Source: Dendrocalamus latiflorus
Taxonomy: Eukaryota > Streptophyta > Magnoliopsida > Poales > Poaceae
Direction of reading: 5' to 3'
Length of the DNA: 64,000 nt
Assembly: GCA_017311315.1 (NCBI GenBank)
Contig: CM029650.1
Location: 15,482,215-15,546,214 of the forward strand
Part shown: positions 1-10,125 of the stretch, piece after piece
How the letters are laid out: every line of letters begins with the position of its first letter
Numbering within the stretch: the first letter of the stretch is position 1
Program-made: the position numbers and the translations under genes
The notes under the pieces: model-generated
The model's database searches: none
What the model saw: only the letters and a program-made list of their open reading frames with translations
Told to the model about the DNA's origin: nothing

Positions 1-380
1 TGGTCATTTGGGCCATTTCATTCTTGAGTACGATTTTCCGATGCTAATCGTGATTGCATGTTTCGAGCGGTGCTATGTAATGTGTTTCTTGTCTGTGATG
101 GCTGTAGGACATCGAGGTAGAGTCGTGGCGAGGCACGGGATGACCAGACTAGGCGTAGGTGCTGCTGTGGTCAAAGCGGTCGAAGTGTGCCGAAGACGAC
201 GAGGACTCGAGGTAGCTGTGAGGCTTGGAAGGCAAGGAATGAGGAAACTTCCTAGTAGGTGCAGGAGGGGCATTTTGGTGAATACGCAAAGCTGCACTAA
301 AGGAAGTGGATTTTGGATAAAGCATTGGAGTTGTTGGAGGCTTAATGGGCAAAGCATGTTGCAAACCCATTAGTGGGAGG

Positions 381-388
381 CTATAAAA
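381..388 (+). promoter_or_regulatory. LTR TATA box (copy 1)
   Basis: The sequence GGCTATAAAAGG sits about 1.3 kb before the LTR end. The same motif in the same context occurs at 22060 in copy 2, and as CTATAAATAG at 58114-58105 on the minus strand in copy 3. Conservation across three copies supports a U3 promoter. Confidence 0.65.
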
Positions 389-1275
389 GGAGGAGTGTCT
401 CCTGCATGTGTTATGGCTTGGGAGAGGAGTTGATGGCTTGGGAAAAGGGTTAAGGCTTTTGCTTTGTGCTTTCAGTTGAGAGTTGGTGAGATGGAGCAGT
501 AGTCTGTTTTTGCTCTTGTCTCTCCTGCGCGAGTAATGTGATGGCATGAGTTCTTGATTCCTCTTGAGTTTTTGCTCCTGGAGTGTGAGCTGGTTGTAAG
601 AAGACTCATGTAATCATTCCTCAGTATCAATCGCGTATGGAGACTCCTTTGTAATCATCTCTTTTCAATTTGAGAAGGATTTCTTGCTGAGCTCTCATGT
701 GTTTACAAGTTTCAGTTTTCTGCAGTTCTCTGTTGATCTTTTGGTTTTGAATGAATCTTTGGTTGAGAAGATGAAACTTGATTGCTCTGTGATGGGTGAT
801 AAGCCCCAAAGTCATTTGACCAATTCCTTCCCTAGAGCAACTTCCAGATTCAATGAGTTTTCATCTCCGGGAGTTTGTAGCTCATTTTCCTCTATTTATT
901 ACTGTAGCTAGGGTTTTATGTCAGGGGTTTTTGATTCTCTTGATTTCCCCGCATGAGATTGCTTGAGTTTCTTGTGTGCAAGTCCTGAGATCATTGCTAA
1001 TCTTTTTGCAAAAGATCATGAGGAAAAGTTGAGTATTTGTTGAGTAATTTGGAAATCAGTGTTACTTTCTGTAACTTTTCATTTTTGGCTCAATTCTCAA
1101 TTTTTGGGTTCCTGATGAATTCTCTTGTGGTTTGAGGTCTCTCTGTTGTTTAGAATAGGTAATTACTCATTTGGCCAGAGGGCATCTGCAGTAATGCATC
1201 AATCTTGTTGATTTCCTCAATTCTCAATCATTCAGGTTTTTCAGTTTTCGGCCTCTGTCTTCGCTGTGCTGCTGG

Positions 1276-1462
1276 TCAGGTTAACCGGTCAGACTGGCCA
1301 CCTAACTGCGGTCAGACCGGCCGACAGCCGGCGGTTAGACCGACCAAACAGTAGCGGTCTGACCAGCCAGGCTACGGCGGTCCGACCGGTTCCACGGCGG
1401 TTCGACCGGTGGTGTGCGGGCGGTCTGACCGGCCAACGCACACCGGTCAGACCGGTCTGAGC
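1276..1462 (+). repeat. Cluster of GGTCAGACCGG-type palindromes (copy 1)
   Basis: About nine variants of GGTC(A/T)GACCGG, a near-palindrome, occur within 190 bp. The spacer between them differs from copy to copy. The cluster lies at the equivalent place in the copies at 22925-23062 and 57103-57190. Confidence 0.8.
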
Positions 1463-1680
1463 ATTGTTTTGCTGCCAGCTTCTTCCCTTTGTTGGTGTAT
1501 TTGTCGATCTTTCGTGTTAGTGTCCACCTTGCATTTCCAGTAAGCATGAGTTATTTTTCATCATAGCTTCTATAGCTCTTGGTGAGAAAAATCTCAAGTG
1601 GATACTTTGGGGGGACAAATTTTTAAAGAAACAAGAAGCAACATTCACCCCCCCCCTCTGTTGCCGATTTCGATCCAACA

Positions 1681-3578
1681 ATATTTGTGTTATTTTATTT
1701 TATTTTGTAAACCAATGGCAATACCTATTGCCATACATTTTGTATAAAGATTTGACAACATTATTCCCACCGAAAGGATGATATTGACCAAAATAGCATG
1801 TCTAAGCAATTCTATCATTCTAAAGTAATTCAACAATAATTTATTCATTACCAAGGATTTACTATACTAGGAGGACAATGGTTCATGAATATCAACATCA
1901 AACAATGTAAGATTACAAGTAGGCATAATTATCATTTCTAATACTTGAATTATCATTCAATAAAAAGAGTAATGCATAATAGTTTTGGAAAGATATAGAA
2001 ATAAATTTTAGAAACAATAGGATCAACATGGTTAAAGAAAACTTGCCTTCATTAGTGTGAAGTTATACTTCTTGCTGGTCTGGGTGCTCTCCAATAGCGT
2101 TATTATCTAAACACACAAAATAAGAATAAATAAATAAAAATAAAATCTATACAAAAATAAAATAGGTACTAGGCAATAGATTATGAATTTATATTAATTT
2201 AGGAACTTGAATCACTTGATTCAGAGTTCAGATGGTGGAGAATGGGCTTTCAGAATATTTGCCGGAAGAAATTCTAGAAATTGAGAAGGAAAAGGATTAT
2301 TTCGATGGCTGAAATTTCAAATCAAAATTGACATCTGGGCCCTCATGTCATTGACTCATAGAGATAGCGGGATGGAGAGTGAGGCAGAACAAAGGAGGGA
2401 CGGCAGTGGCGACGGTGGACGGCGACACAGGAAGCACGGGCAGCGGCCAAAATGGGTCAATATGGTCACGGGGAGGCAGAAGGTGGTGGCATCACTAGCG
2501 GTGGGGTTCGTTGGTGGGCCGATGGTGAGCAAGGCAGTGGCCGAGGTGCGGGTCGATGGTGATGGTGGTGCTCCAGTGACGCCTCCTAGATTTAGCGTGT
2601 GCACAAGCACAAAGATTACAAAGGGAGTCCTCAAATGTGGTTGGTGTGCTTGGGGTGGCTGGAGATGGGCTGGCGGTGGTGGCCAACGATGGGGACGAAG
2701 GTGGCATGGTGACGGTTTTCCATAGAGATGTGATGGCCAAATTGGCGAGGAGAAAAGATAGAGGGAATGGAGGTGATGCTATAGGTCCAAGAATCGAAGA
2801 ATGGCTCACCGAGAGCGATGAATTGATGACAAGAGGCGGTTTGAATAGAGTTGGGGAAGATGACGAAATTGGGTGAATGGTTGCACCAAAATCAAATTAA
2901 TTTGAGAGGAACACTCAAGAGTGTTGGGAACATGAGTGACATGAAAGATTTTTCAAGAGAACCACTGGAGAGGGAGATCAGGGTGGTGGAGCGGTGGTCA
3001 GATTGGGGATGATGATGCATGTAACAATGACAAGGGCATGGACGATGGTGGGTTTGAGAGTTGCACGAAGGGATTGAACGTGGTCTAGGGAGTCCAATTT
3101 ATAGGCTTAGTGAGGAGTGGAGAGGGCATAGGCTTGCCGGGGCTGGGGTGATAGTTTCAGTTCCGACCTTCTTTGCGCATGAATGCAGATGAAAATGGTC
3201 AATTGATTACAGGCATTGGTGGTGCACTTGATTTTGACGTTTCCATCTCAAGGATGTGCGATGGCTCGGCTAGAATGGCTTAGACCAGGGAGAGGGAGAT
3301 AGATTTGGGTCAGCTAGCCAAGATGGAGAAGGAATGGGCTTGGCTCAGAGAAAAGGAAATGGGTTTTGGCCCAAGGTAAAGTAAATATTCCACTTGAGAT
3401 TCAACTTTGGGTTTAAAGTTTGAAATTGAATTTGAATTTGATATTTGATTTGGAGAGGTTCAATTGAATTTAGATTTAGATTTTGAAAACTCATAGAAAA
3501 TCCAAATGAAATCTTAATACTTTGAAATAATTAATTTGAAATTAATTTTTATGGAAAACCAAATTTTGGGATGTTACA
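1681..3578 (-). mobile_element. Large gypsy-type LTR, partial (minus orientation)
   Basis: The right end reads GGGATGTTACA at 3568-3578, the reverse complement of TGTAACATCCC, the start of the complete large solo LTRs at 34772 and 49591. The body has the same layout reversed: AT-rich, then a GC-rich block (2345-2880) that gives overlapping Gly/Arg-rich and Pro-rich ORFs, then AT-rich. The other end is not in the window and is probably separated by the solo LTR at 1-1680. There is no protein-coding content; the ORFs in the GC-rich block are compositional. Confidence 0.6.
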
Positions 3579-4689
3579 GTTAGCTAACCGTTTACTCATT
3601 TTTTAAACCAGGTGCACATCACTTCCCAGCGCCAGAGTGACCCACGTAGCCACATCCCCACATGATGGTTACAAGGATGACTACCTCGTTGATGACCCGA
3701 TTCTACACGCGGACATGCTTGCAGGTTCTCAGCTGTTCGGCGTGCCACCCAACATGCAGCCCATCCAGGTCATGAATCCCTATGCCACACCTGCTCATGC
3801 TACACCACTAGGAGCTAGGGCCGTTCGACCTCCCAAGTTGTGGACCCCTTCATGCCCTAAAGAATGACTAATAGGGTTCCGTTGCACTAAGAGGCGCCGA
3901 GTGTAGGGACAAGGATGTGGATAGGGAGAGGGGGAGAGAGACGGATGGGGAGATTAGTAATATTATGTGATATGTGTAGTATTTTGCACTTTACTATCAA
4001 TGTATTTGATGGGTCTCTTGTACTACTGTATGCTTTTAGATTATGCTTGTTAGTTTTTTCTTTGCCTTTGTTTACTATCCTCACATTCTCCCCTAGTCAG
4101 CATTGTGACAAAGGGGGCATGCTATGTAATTCTCGCAATTAGGACCTTACTTACACCCCATGTCAACAAGGCGACAAAGGGGCCATGCTATTCAATCTTC
4201 ACTATTACGACCTTGCTTCCTCCCCTAGTCAGCACTGCGACAAAGGGCATGCTATGAATCTCTAGCCTTATCACTAACAACACTACGACTAAGTACACCC
4301 CACCTTGGTTGTAGCCTTTAGCACCAAATTGACAACACAATGACACCCGCTACATAGACCAAAGACAAAATAGCATGCTAGTCACTTTACAAACTAAAAT
4401 GACAACACTCCGATGCATGCAAGACAGATCAACATGACCACACCATGGCTTGAGCGTAATGTGTATGCCTGAAGTCCATCGATCAAGTTTGAGAGTGCCT
4501 ATAAAGTGTTGATCCAAGACACCCCACCGATCTTCAAGACCAATGCATCCCTCCAACAACACCATAGTGAGCAGAGGAAGGGGAAGGGGTGGAGGGGATG
4601 AGGAGTTGGTCCGTTTGAGGGAACAGACTACTACGGTCCAAAAACACCCACCCTTCCACATATGATCTTATTATCCAAACCAGGGAAGC
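3579..4689. other. Intergenic, degenerate repeat-derived sequence
   Basis: A short open frame at 3637-3867 (+) has no recognisable domain. Three copies of a 66 bp repeat lie at 4090-4287. I see no intact gene. Confidence 0.4.
4090..4287 (+). repeat. 66 bp tandem repeat, three copies
   Basis: Units begin CCCC(T/A)(A/T)GTCA at 4090, 4156 and 4222, an exact 66 bp spacing. Each contains GACAAAGGG and CATGCTAT. The copies differ at many sites, so the array is old. Confidence 0.75.
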
Positions 4690-5060
4690 TTACGGCTATA
4701 ACAACCTACTCCGCAACTACCCACACATCCCCAAGACTTGGCCAAAATGCTAGCATGAGGAGGACTTGATGGTCCAGCTCTGTGATGACTATGTGAACCT
4801 CGGACATTGATTCTTCTACTGCCCTCTATTCAGGGCAAGTTCTTGTTCCATTATGTATTTCCACCAATGTAATGCTATGGCAACCATAATTACCTCCTAT
4901 TTCCTATAGATACAAGATTGCGGCTACGCTACCTTTGTTGATCCCGAGTATCCCATACCTGCTCAAACATATATGGCCTTCCTTCGATAGCATATTGATG
5001 ATTTGGAGGCTCAGCTTGAAACCGAAAGAGAAACAACGATGAGATGTGGATGCAAAGGCT
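4690..5060 (+). pseudogene. GRF-type zinc-finger gene relic
   Basis: Plus-strand translation gives WPKC, then a stop, HEEDLMVQLCDD, and FFYCPLF. This resembles the plant GRF zinc-finger pattern (C-x-H/C ... FxxC) seen in many grass hypothetical and transposon-linked proteins. After an intron-like gap comes CGYATFVDPEYP, then a DDLEAQLETERE coiled-coil start near 5000-5030, the usual order in that family. In-frame stops break it and no start codon is clear. I infer a decayed gene. The assignment rests on motif memory only. Confidence 0.45.
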
Positions 5061-5389
5061 CAGGGAGGGGTACAACAAGGAGGTAGTCAACATCAGCAGT
5101 GACTACCACCCATTATGTTGTTGCAGCGACATGAGCCTGCCACTGCCATGACAACCAGCCGTATCCAAGATGCCATCATGACCAACACTCTATATGGGTG
5201 CCTTATGGTGTTCCCTATTCGCTTTAGGGACAAATGTCAACAAGCTCAACTCAGACTGTATTGATCATTCTTTTTTCATTCCCAAAAGGCATGCGCTACA
5301 CCCCAATCGCCTATAAAACTAGGACACCCTCCACCACTATATGTAACACTCCATTCTTCTGTCTTCGAGCCGACAAATAAATCATATCA

Positions 5390-5885
5390 ATGGCGGATCC
5401 AAGATTCCCATTTGAGAAAGGAAAAGGGAAGGTTGGGGAACTGGCAAGCCCTCGATGGCCACGTTGCCATTGCAATGCTCAAGCTATCTACATCACATTC
5501 CACGGCAGCTATCCCTTCGCTCAATTTACCTTTCAGTGTGGGTACATTAAGATTAGTCTTCTATCAAGATATTTAGCATACATCCTCGAAATATCACTAA
5601 CTTGTTCATCTATGGTGGGAAAACCCAAGGTAGAAATTCAACTATTGTCCGAGTAAAGAAGACGAAGTCCTATCTTCCTTGGGCCCAAACATGATGCTGC
5701 AGTCAAGAAAAACTAACAAGAGTATCACGACATGAAATGAAAAGAGGAGGAGGAGAAGCTTTGCAGAATTTAGGAGGCACATAAGGACGAGTAGACAAAC
5801 AAGAGACAAAAGGACCTTATAGACAAGTACTGGGAGAAGCTCGTTGTGAAGAAAGCCCCCGCCCGTAGAGGGGAGTAGGACGTAC
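5390..5885 (+). pseudogene. Hypothetical ORF relic with Cys-rich segment and charged tail
   Basis: An 88-codon frame starts at 5390 (MADPRFPFEKGKGK) and includes a CHC...C cluster that could be half of a zinc finger. After its stop at 5654, the following bases encode Glu/Lys-rich coiled-coil-like sequence broken by several stops. It sits about 330 bp after the GRF relic and may be a second exon or a tandem paralogue of it. I do not recognise the family. Confidence 0.3.
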
Positions 5886-5890
5886 ATTCA

Positions 5891-6299
5891 CAAAAATGAC
5901 TTTCTTTTCATTCCCCAAGTATTTTCGATTCCAAAAAGTGCATGTTGCCATTCTACCTAGGAATAGTCAAGCAAACAAGTGCACCTCACCGTACCCTATG
6001 CGTCACGTAACTCCTATCATTATTATAAAATTATGTCAGGCTTGAAATCTTACCTTGTGCACACATAGAGTTCTCATCAATCTAGCTTGATGATTATAAA
6101 ACTGTTCTCCCTTCGTACAACTTATTCGGCAAACTCTACTTAATCCAAATAGTTATTATTTCATAAGTTTTGCACAAACCTTCCAAATTAAATGAAAATA
6201 TGAATCACCTAATTTTAGTCATAAATATTGCAATATCCACAATCGATTATTTGTATTAATCAAATTAATGTGATATTTTCCAAATTTCTGCCACGGTCA
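5891..6299. other. Intergenic, no feature seen
   Basis: AT-rich sequence without a convincing ORF, repeat or element end. Confidence 0.5.
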
Positions 6300-6830
6300 C
6301 ACGCTAAACCTTTAAGGCAGTCAGAATTCTCGTATCAGTAAGATCATATCGGGATCCATCCATGAAAGGTCTCTTTTGGATCAAACCTCCCCCTAGCCCA
6401 TCCCTTTTTGGTATAGAAGTTCTAACCAATTCCAATTGCTTGATAGAGTATGGGCGCGATTACCCTAAAATTTCAGCTGAAACTTTTGGAAAACTCTATA
6501 ATATCGTATTCCGCTGGTATGCTCTCGTTATGTAATAGAATGCCTTTTATCGTTCATCAAGTGAACGTAGTCTATGCCTCTATTCTTGAGGGGGGGGGGG
6601 GGGGGGGGGGAATCCTCTGAAAGCCGATGATCGAGTGAGTAAGTCCGCAAGGAACCTAGTTCTTTAGGGCTTAAATGAAAAAAGTATGCCTTACTTTCCC
6701 ACCTGTTTTTCAGTGCTTTCTTTATGCTCGAGACTAAGGAAGCGGAACAGTGAGGGTCGACAGGCAAAGGATGGCTCTCCAAGACAATTTTCTATCTAAC
6801 TAGAGCTAGGCAATTGAGCTCACGCACTCC
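6300..6830. other. Possible organelle-derived insert
   Basis: The composition and phrasing of this block differ from the AT-rich flanks and look like grass mitochondrial intergenic DNA. No mitochondrial gene is recognisable, so this is an impression. A BLAST search against grass mitochondrial genomes would decide it. Confidence 0.25.
6590..6610 (+). repeat. Poly-G tract, 21 G
   Basis: Twenty-one consecutive G follow TATTCTTGA. Such tracts are rare in plant nuclear DNA and prone to assembly error. Confidence 0.9.
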
Positions 6831-7925
6831 AGGAAATTGCAAATCCACAAATATACCCCTACAAGAATCAAATATCTTATAGTACAGAGTACAGACTACA
6901 GAGCTAACCTAACAGTTGAGGTAACATTTGTTTCCTAGCAAATAAGGCTTTGCTTGCAGGTATCATTTGTTTTTTTTTTTTTTTTTTGCATTTGATGATG
7001 GCCCATGGAAGACAGGCAGGGAAGGTCAGGAATGCTGCTGAAACAAAAGTTCAGTATTTGATGTTAAATGGATTGTTGCGCTTTATAATTTGATATAAAC
7101 ATATGGTCACCATAAGGCTATTGATGTTAATATTTGGTTCATGATAAACACTTGTTGCACTCTGATGTTCTGTGCATCAATATGGAAAATTTATACTGTT
7201 TTGACCTTTAGAGTCAAAATAGGGTATCAGGTTAGGTGTCGAACCCGAAACATGGGAGTTTCATCTTTCTTGTGTGGAACACAAGAATGGACTGGAAACA
7301 TACCATGTCAGAATATTTTGGCCACCAGGGTAGAACTCTTTCCCTATGATGACATATGTCCTAGTACACTAAATCAACCAATAGACTACTGGTTATTCCA
7401 AATCAGAAAAAGCATTCGGGACTGATTTTGCTATCAATGCCAGGTTCATATCCAGAATCTGACAACAAGACTAGCATACATTCTTTTTCCTCAAAATCAT
7501 AATAAAAAATAAGAGCTGCAATGTACATGTAATCATTACCATAATTAACAGTTCTAGAAGTGAACTATAAGTGGCGAACCATTCAACACATTAAACATGC
7601 TAAACCAACAATGATGGTTCAAATCAGCAAGCAAAGATCATATTCAATACAACAAATGTTTCTCCCTCAAAAAAAAAAAACATAACAAATGTTTATCATT
7701 TGCTAAAAAAGGTTCAGTTAACTTGGCAATTCAGACTACTTGTTACAGAAGTGAATCTTAAAAAGTGCCAATGAATTATGGCCACCCGATACAGGAAAGA
7801 ATCTTTATGAAGTGGCAAATTAGATCAGGCCACTCAATACAATACAGTAATCACCACGATACTTCTGCTATAGTTCACCGGAAGAAGACTCAGCTATTAG
7901 TAGATTGAAAACAAGCAAGCAAAAC
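6831..7925. other. Intergenic, downstream of RING pseudogene
   Basis: AT-rich. It contains a T18 run near 6970 and an A12 run near 7669. A 94-codon frame at 7141-7425 (+) has no recognisable domain. Nothing else is supported. Confidence 0.5.
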
Positions 7926-10125
7926 TAAACAGGCCAGCCACGAGCACGGAGGCGGATGGCCCGGGAGGCCGTAGCTCTCAAATTTGCTCGGGCAGTGGAC
8001 ACAGTGTTGCGTGCGTGGCTGCCTCTCGCCCTCGCTCTCGAAGGCTGTCATGAACTCCTATTGCAACCTGTAAGCCAATGCAGCATCCTCAGATTGGTCT
8101 GACCCCCACTGAGCGCCAGGTAGTGACCAACTGCGAAGCCCGGACAAAGCCTCTGCTACTGTCTCTAGTTCTTGTGCCGCAGGCCTTCGCAATGAAGCTC
8201 GAACTGGTGTTGATGCTTCTTCTGCTGCCTGGTGTGATGAAGTTCCTGTTGTTGTTGCTGCTGCTTGCGTTGTCTTGTGTGATGAAGCTGCGTCTGGTGT
8301 TCCTACTTCTTGTGACACCTTGCGCAAAGCTATTACTTATTGGTGGGCTTTGGTTCACATCGTCGTTGCTTGCTGAAGATGATGCAATTAAAGTCCTCCT
8401 TGCCTCAACTTCACTGGGAAATAAGAGTTGGATGGTGTCCCAGAGTACTGTATTGATAGTGCAAGATCTCGAATCGCTGCAGAACAACTTAGTTAAGCCT
8501 GCCTATGATGGTTCTTTACCAACCAAGCTAAGCCTGCCAATGATGGTTCTTTACCAACCATCTTATTTCAGAAGTGACCAGACTTGAAGGATGAGCTTTA
8601 CCTGATTAATTGCCGGCATTTAGGACACCGTTTTCCACACTTGGCTGCGGCATGTTTTAAACATTTCATACAGAAGCTGTTCAGTGAAAGGAGCAACAAT
8701 GTTATGAGGTTCCAGAATTTTGCAGAATAGCGAAGAGAATGAGCAAATAGTTCCCACTCCTCATTTCCCTCCAACATTTGTTTCCTAATCTAATTCCAAG
8801 AATGTGATGTCTGAATTCAGTATCTGATACTTCTGAATAATTGGGGCAAAAATGTGATTATGGACATAGCAATTACTAAAGTGAGATGAATACAGTTGTT
8901 TGAAATCATAAATTTCAAGACTAAAAATCATGTATGTTCCATCTAAAATGGATGAAAGTCCTAATCTTTAGTCTTCCAGACTCACGAACTCACAAAACAA
9001 ATTACTGCAAATAGGGTAAATTGCCCATCTAGATTGAGAATAAGCTTTGCCTGATACAGATGCCCAAGTAATTAACATACTAAATCTCCTATTGACACTA
9101 ACAGCAAAAAGGTTCCTAATTCCTGGCAAATTAGGTGAACGGCTCTTCCAATAGATATTTTACACATCACATATTGACATCTCTGGATCAAAGGAAATAG
9201 ACACATTGTGCCAATTCCTAATCTAAACGAACTGATCAAAAGTGCGTGCTTTGCTTTCTGCTGCAGAATTTCTGAACCAAAGAAAGTTCCTTCACAGTAA
9301 GTACAGTGCAAATTACCTGTGACCACAAGGCATGGTGCTCGGCTCGAAGCAGATCTCCAAACAAATCTATGCAAAATCAAACACACAGATCACACTCCAA
9401 GATCATCACATGTGCAATCACAATACAGCAAACCAAAGAAACAAATCGATGAAACCCCCTTACCGCGCAAGACAGCTCCTCCCGTAGCCGATCCATACAA
9501 GGCAGCTTGCCGGTTGCTGCGGCTTTCTCGGCTGATCCAGACGCCTCCTTCTTCTCCACGATGACAACTTTCTCCTCCTTGCCATCTGCAGATACCCAAA
9601 TTAACGCCAGATCGGCAATGCCCAAACATATACATGAAATATTCAAGAAATCGAGCTATGGAATAAAGCAAGGAACCATTGACCAAGCTGCAGCATTTTC
9701 TGGCTTCTCGTCATCGTCGAGCGCGAGAACCACTGGCGGGATCTCGCCCGGCGAATGCCTCCGTGACCTCCGCTTCCTGCAGGAAAGAGTCATTTGGACG
9801 GATCAAGAAACCAACCAAGAAAAAGGCGAAGAAGGCAAAGACGGCATCGGACGCTCTCCCCTTGCGCGGATTGGTCAGGAGCACAAGCGTACCTACTGTT
9901 GGAGCCAGCGCTGCCGCCGCTGGCGGAGGGCCGCCTCATGTGCCGCAACTTGCGGACCGGGGTATCCTCGACGACGAGTGCCGCCAGGAGGATGGACTCC
10001 TCATCCCATCTAGCCAACGCGGCCGCCGACCGGAACCGGGGGCTGAGCATGCTAGCGCCGTCCTTGGCCGCCGCCGGCCGCTGAGGCGCGGACGTAGGGC
10101 TCTCAACCGCCTCTCTCGCTGCCAT
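7926..10125 (-). pseudogene. RING-HC finger E3 ubiquitin ligase pseudogene (RNF168-like plant family)
   Basis: Six exons can be read on the minus strand: 10125-9893, 9776-9684, 9585-9464, 9366-9317, 8676-8602 and 8476-about 7926, all with GT-AG introns. Exons 3-5 join in phase into a complete C3HC4 RING: CAICLEIC, then CGHSFCMKC, then CPKCRQLIS. The first exon encodes a basic, low-complexity N-terminus starting MAAREAVES. The last exon is Ser/Asn-rich and ends near an ALAYRLQ motif resembling ubiquitin-interacting (UIM/MIU) helices. Intact family members would attach ubiquitin to nuclear or chromatin substrates. Lesions: exon 2 and exon 3 phases do not match; a frameshift lies near 8315-8345; a TAG at 8060-8058 falls inside the UIM-like motif; another shift lies near 8030. 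Retained introns point to DNA-level duplication followed by decay, not retroposition. Confidence 0.75.
8495..8559 (+). repeat. 35 bp tandem duplication in last intron of RING pseudogene
   Basis: A 30 bp unit starting AAGCCTGCC and ending TTTACCAACC occurs at 8495 and again at 8530 with one mismatch. It lies just upstream, in minus sense, of the exon 6 acceptor. Confidence 0.85.

Larger units (their letters stand above)
1..1680 (+). mobile_element. Solo LTR, 1.75 kb GGTCAGACC family (copy 1, left end outside window)
   Basis: This stretch matches, nearly end to end, the copy at 21528-23267 and, reversed, the copy at 56889-58645. All end in CGATCCAACA, here at 1671-1680. The two complete copies start TGAGAGACCATG and have 5 bp TSDs, so the family has the TG...CA ends of an LTR. 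No gag or pol flanks any copy, so I read them as solo LTRs. A TATA box lies at 381 and a cluster of GGTCAGACC palindromes near the 3' end. ORFs in both strands here are short and not conserved between copies. Copia or gypsy ancestry is not determined. Confidence 0.8.

Noticed and set aside
8078..8587. 169-codon plus-strand ORF rich in Leu
   Set aside because: It is the antisense of the last exon and intron of the RING pseudogene.
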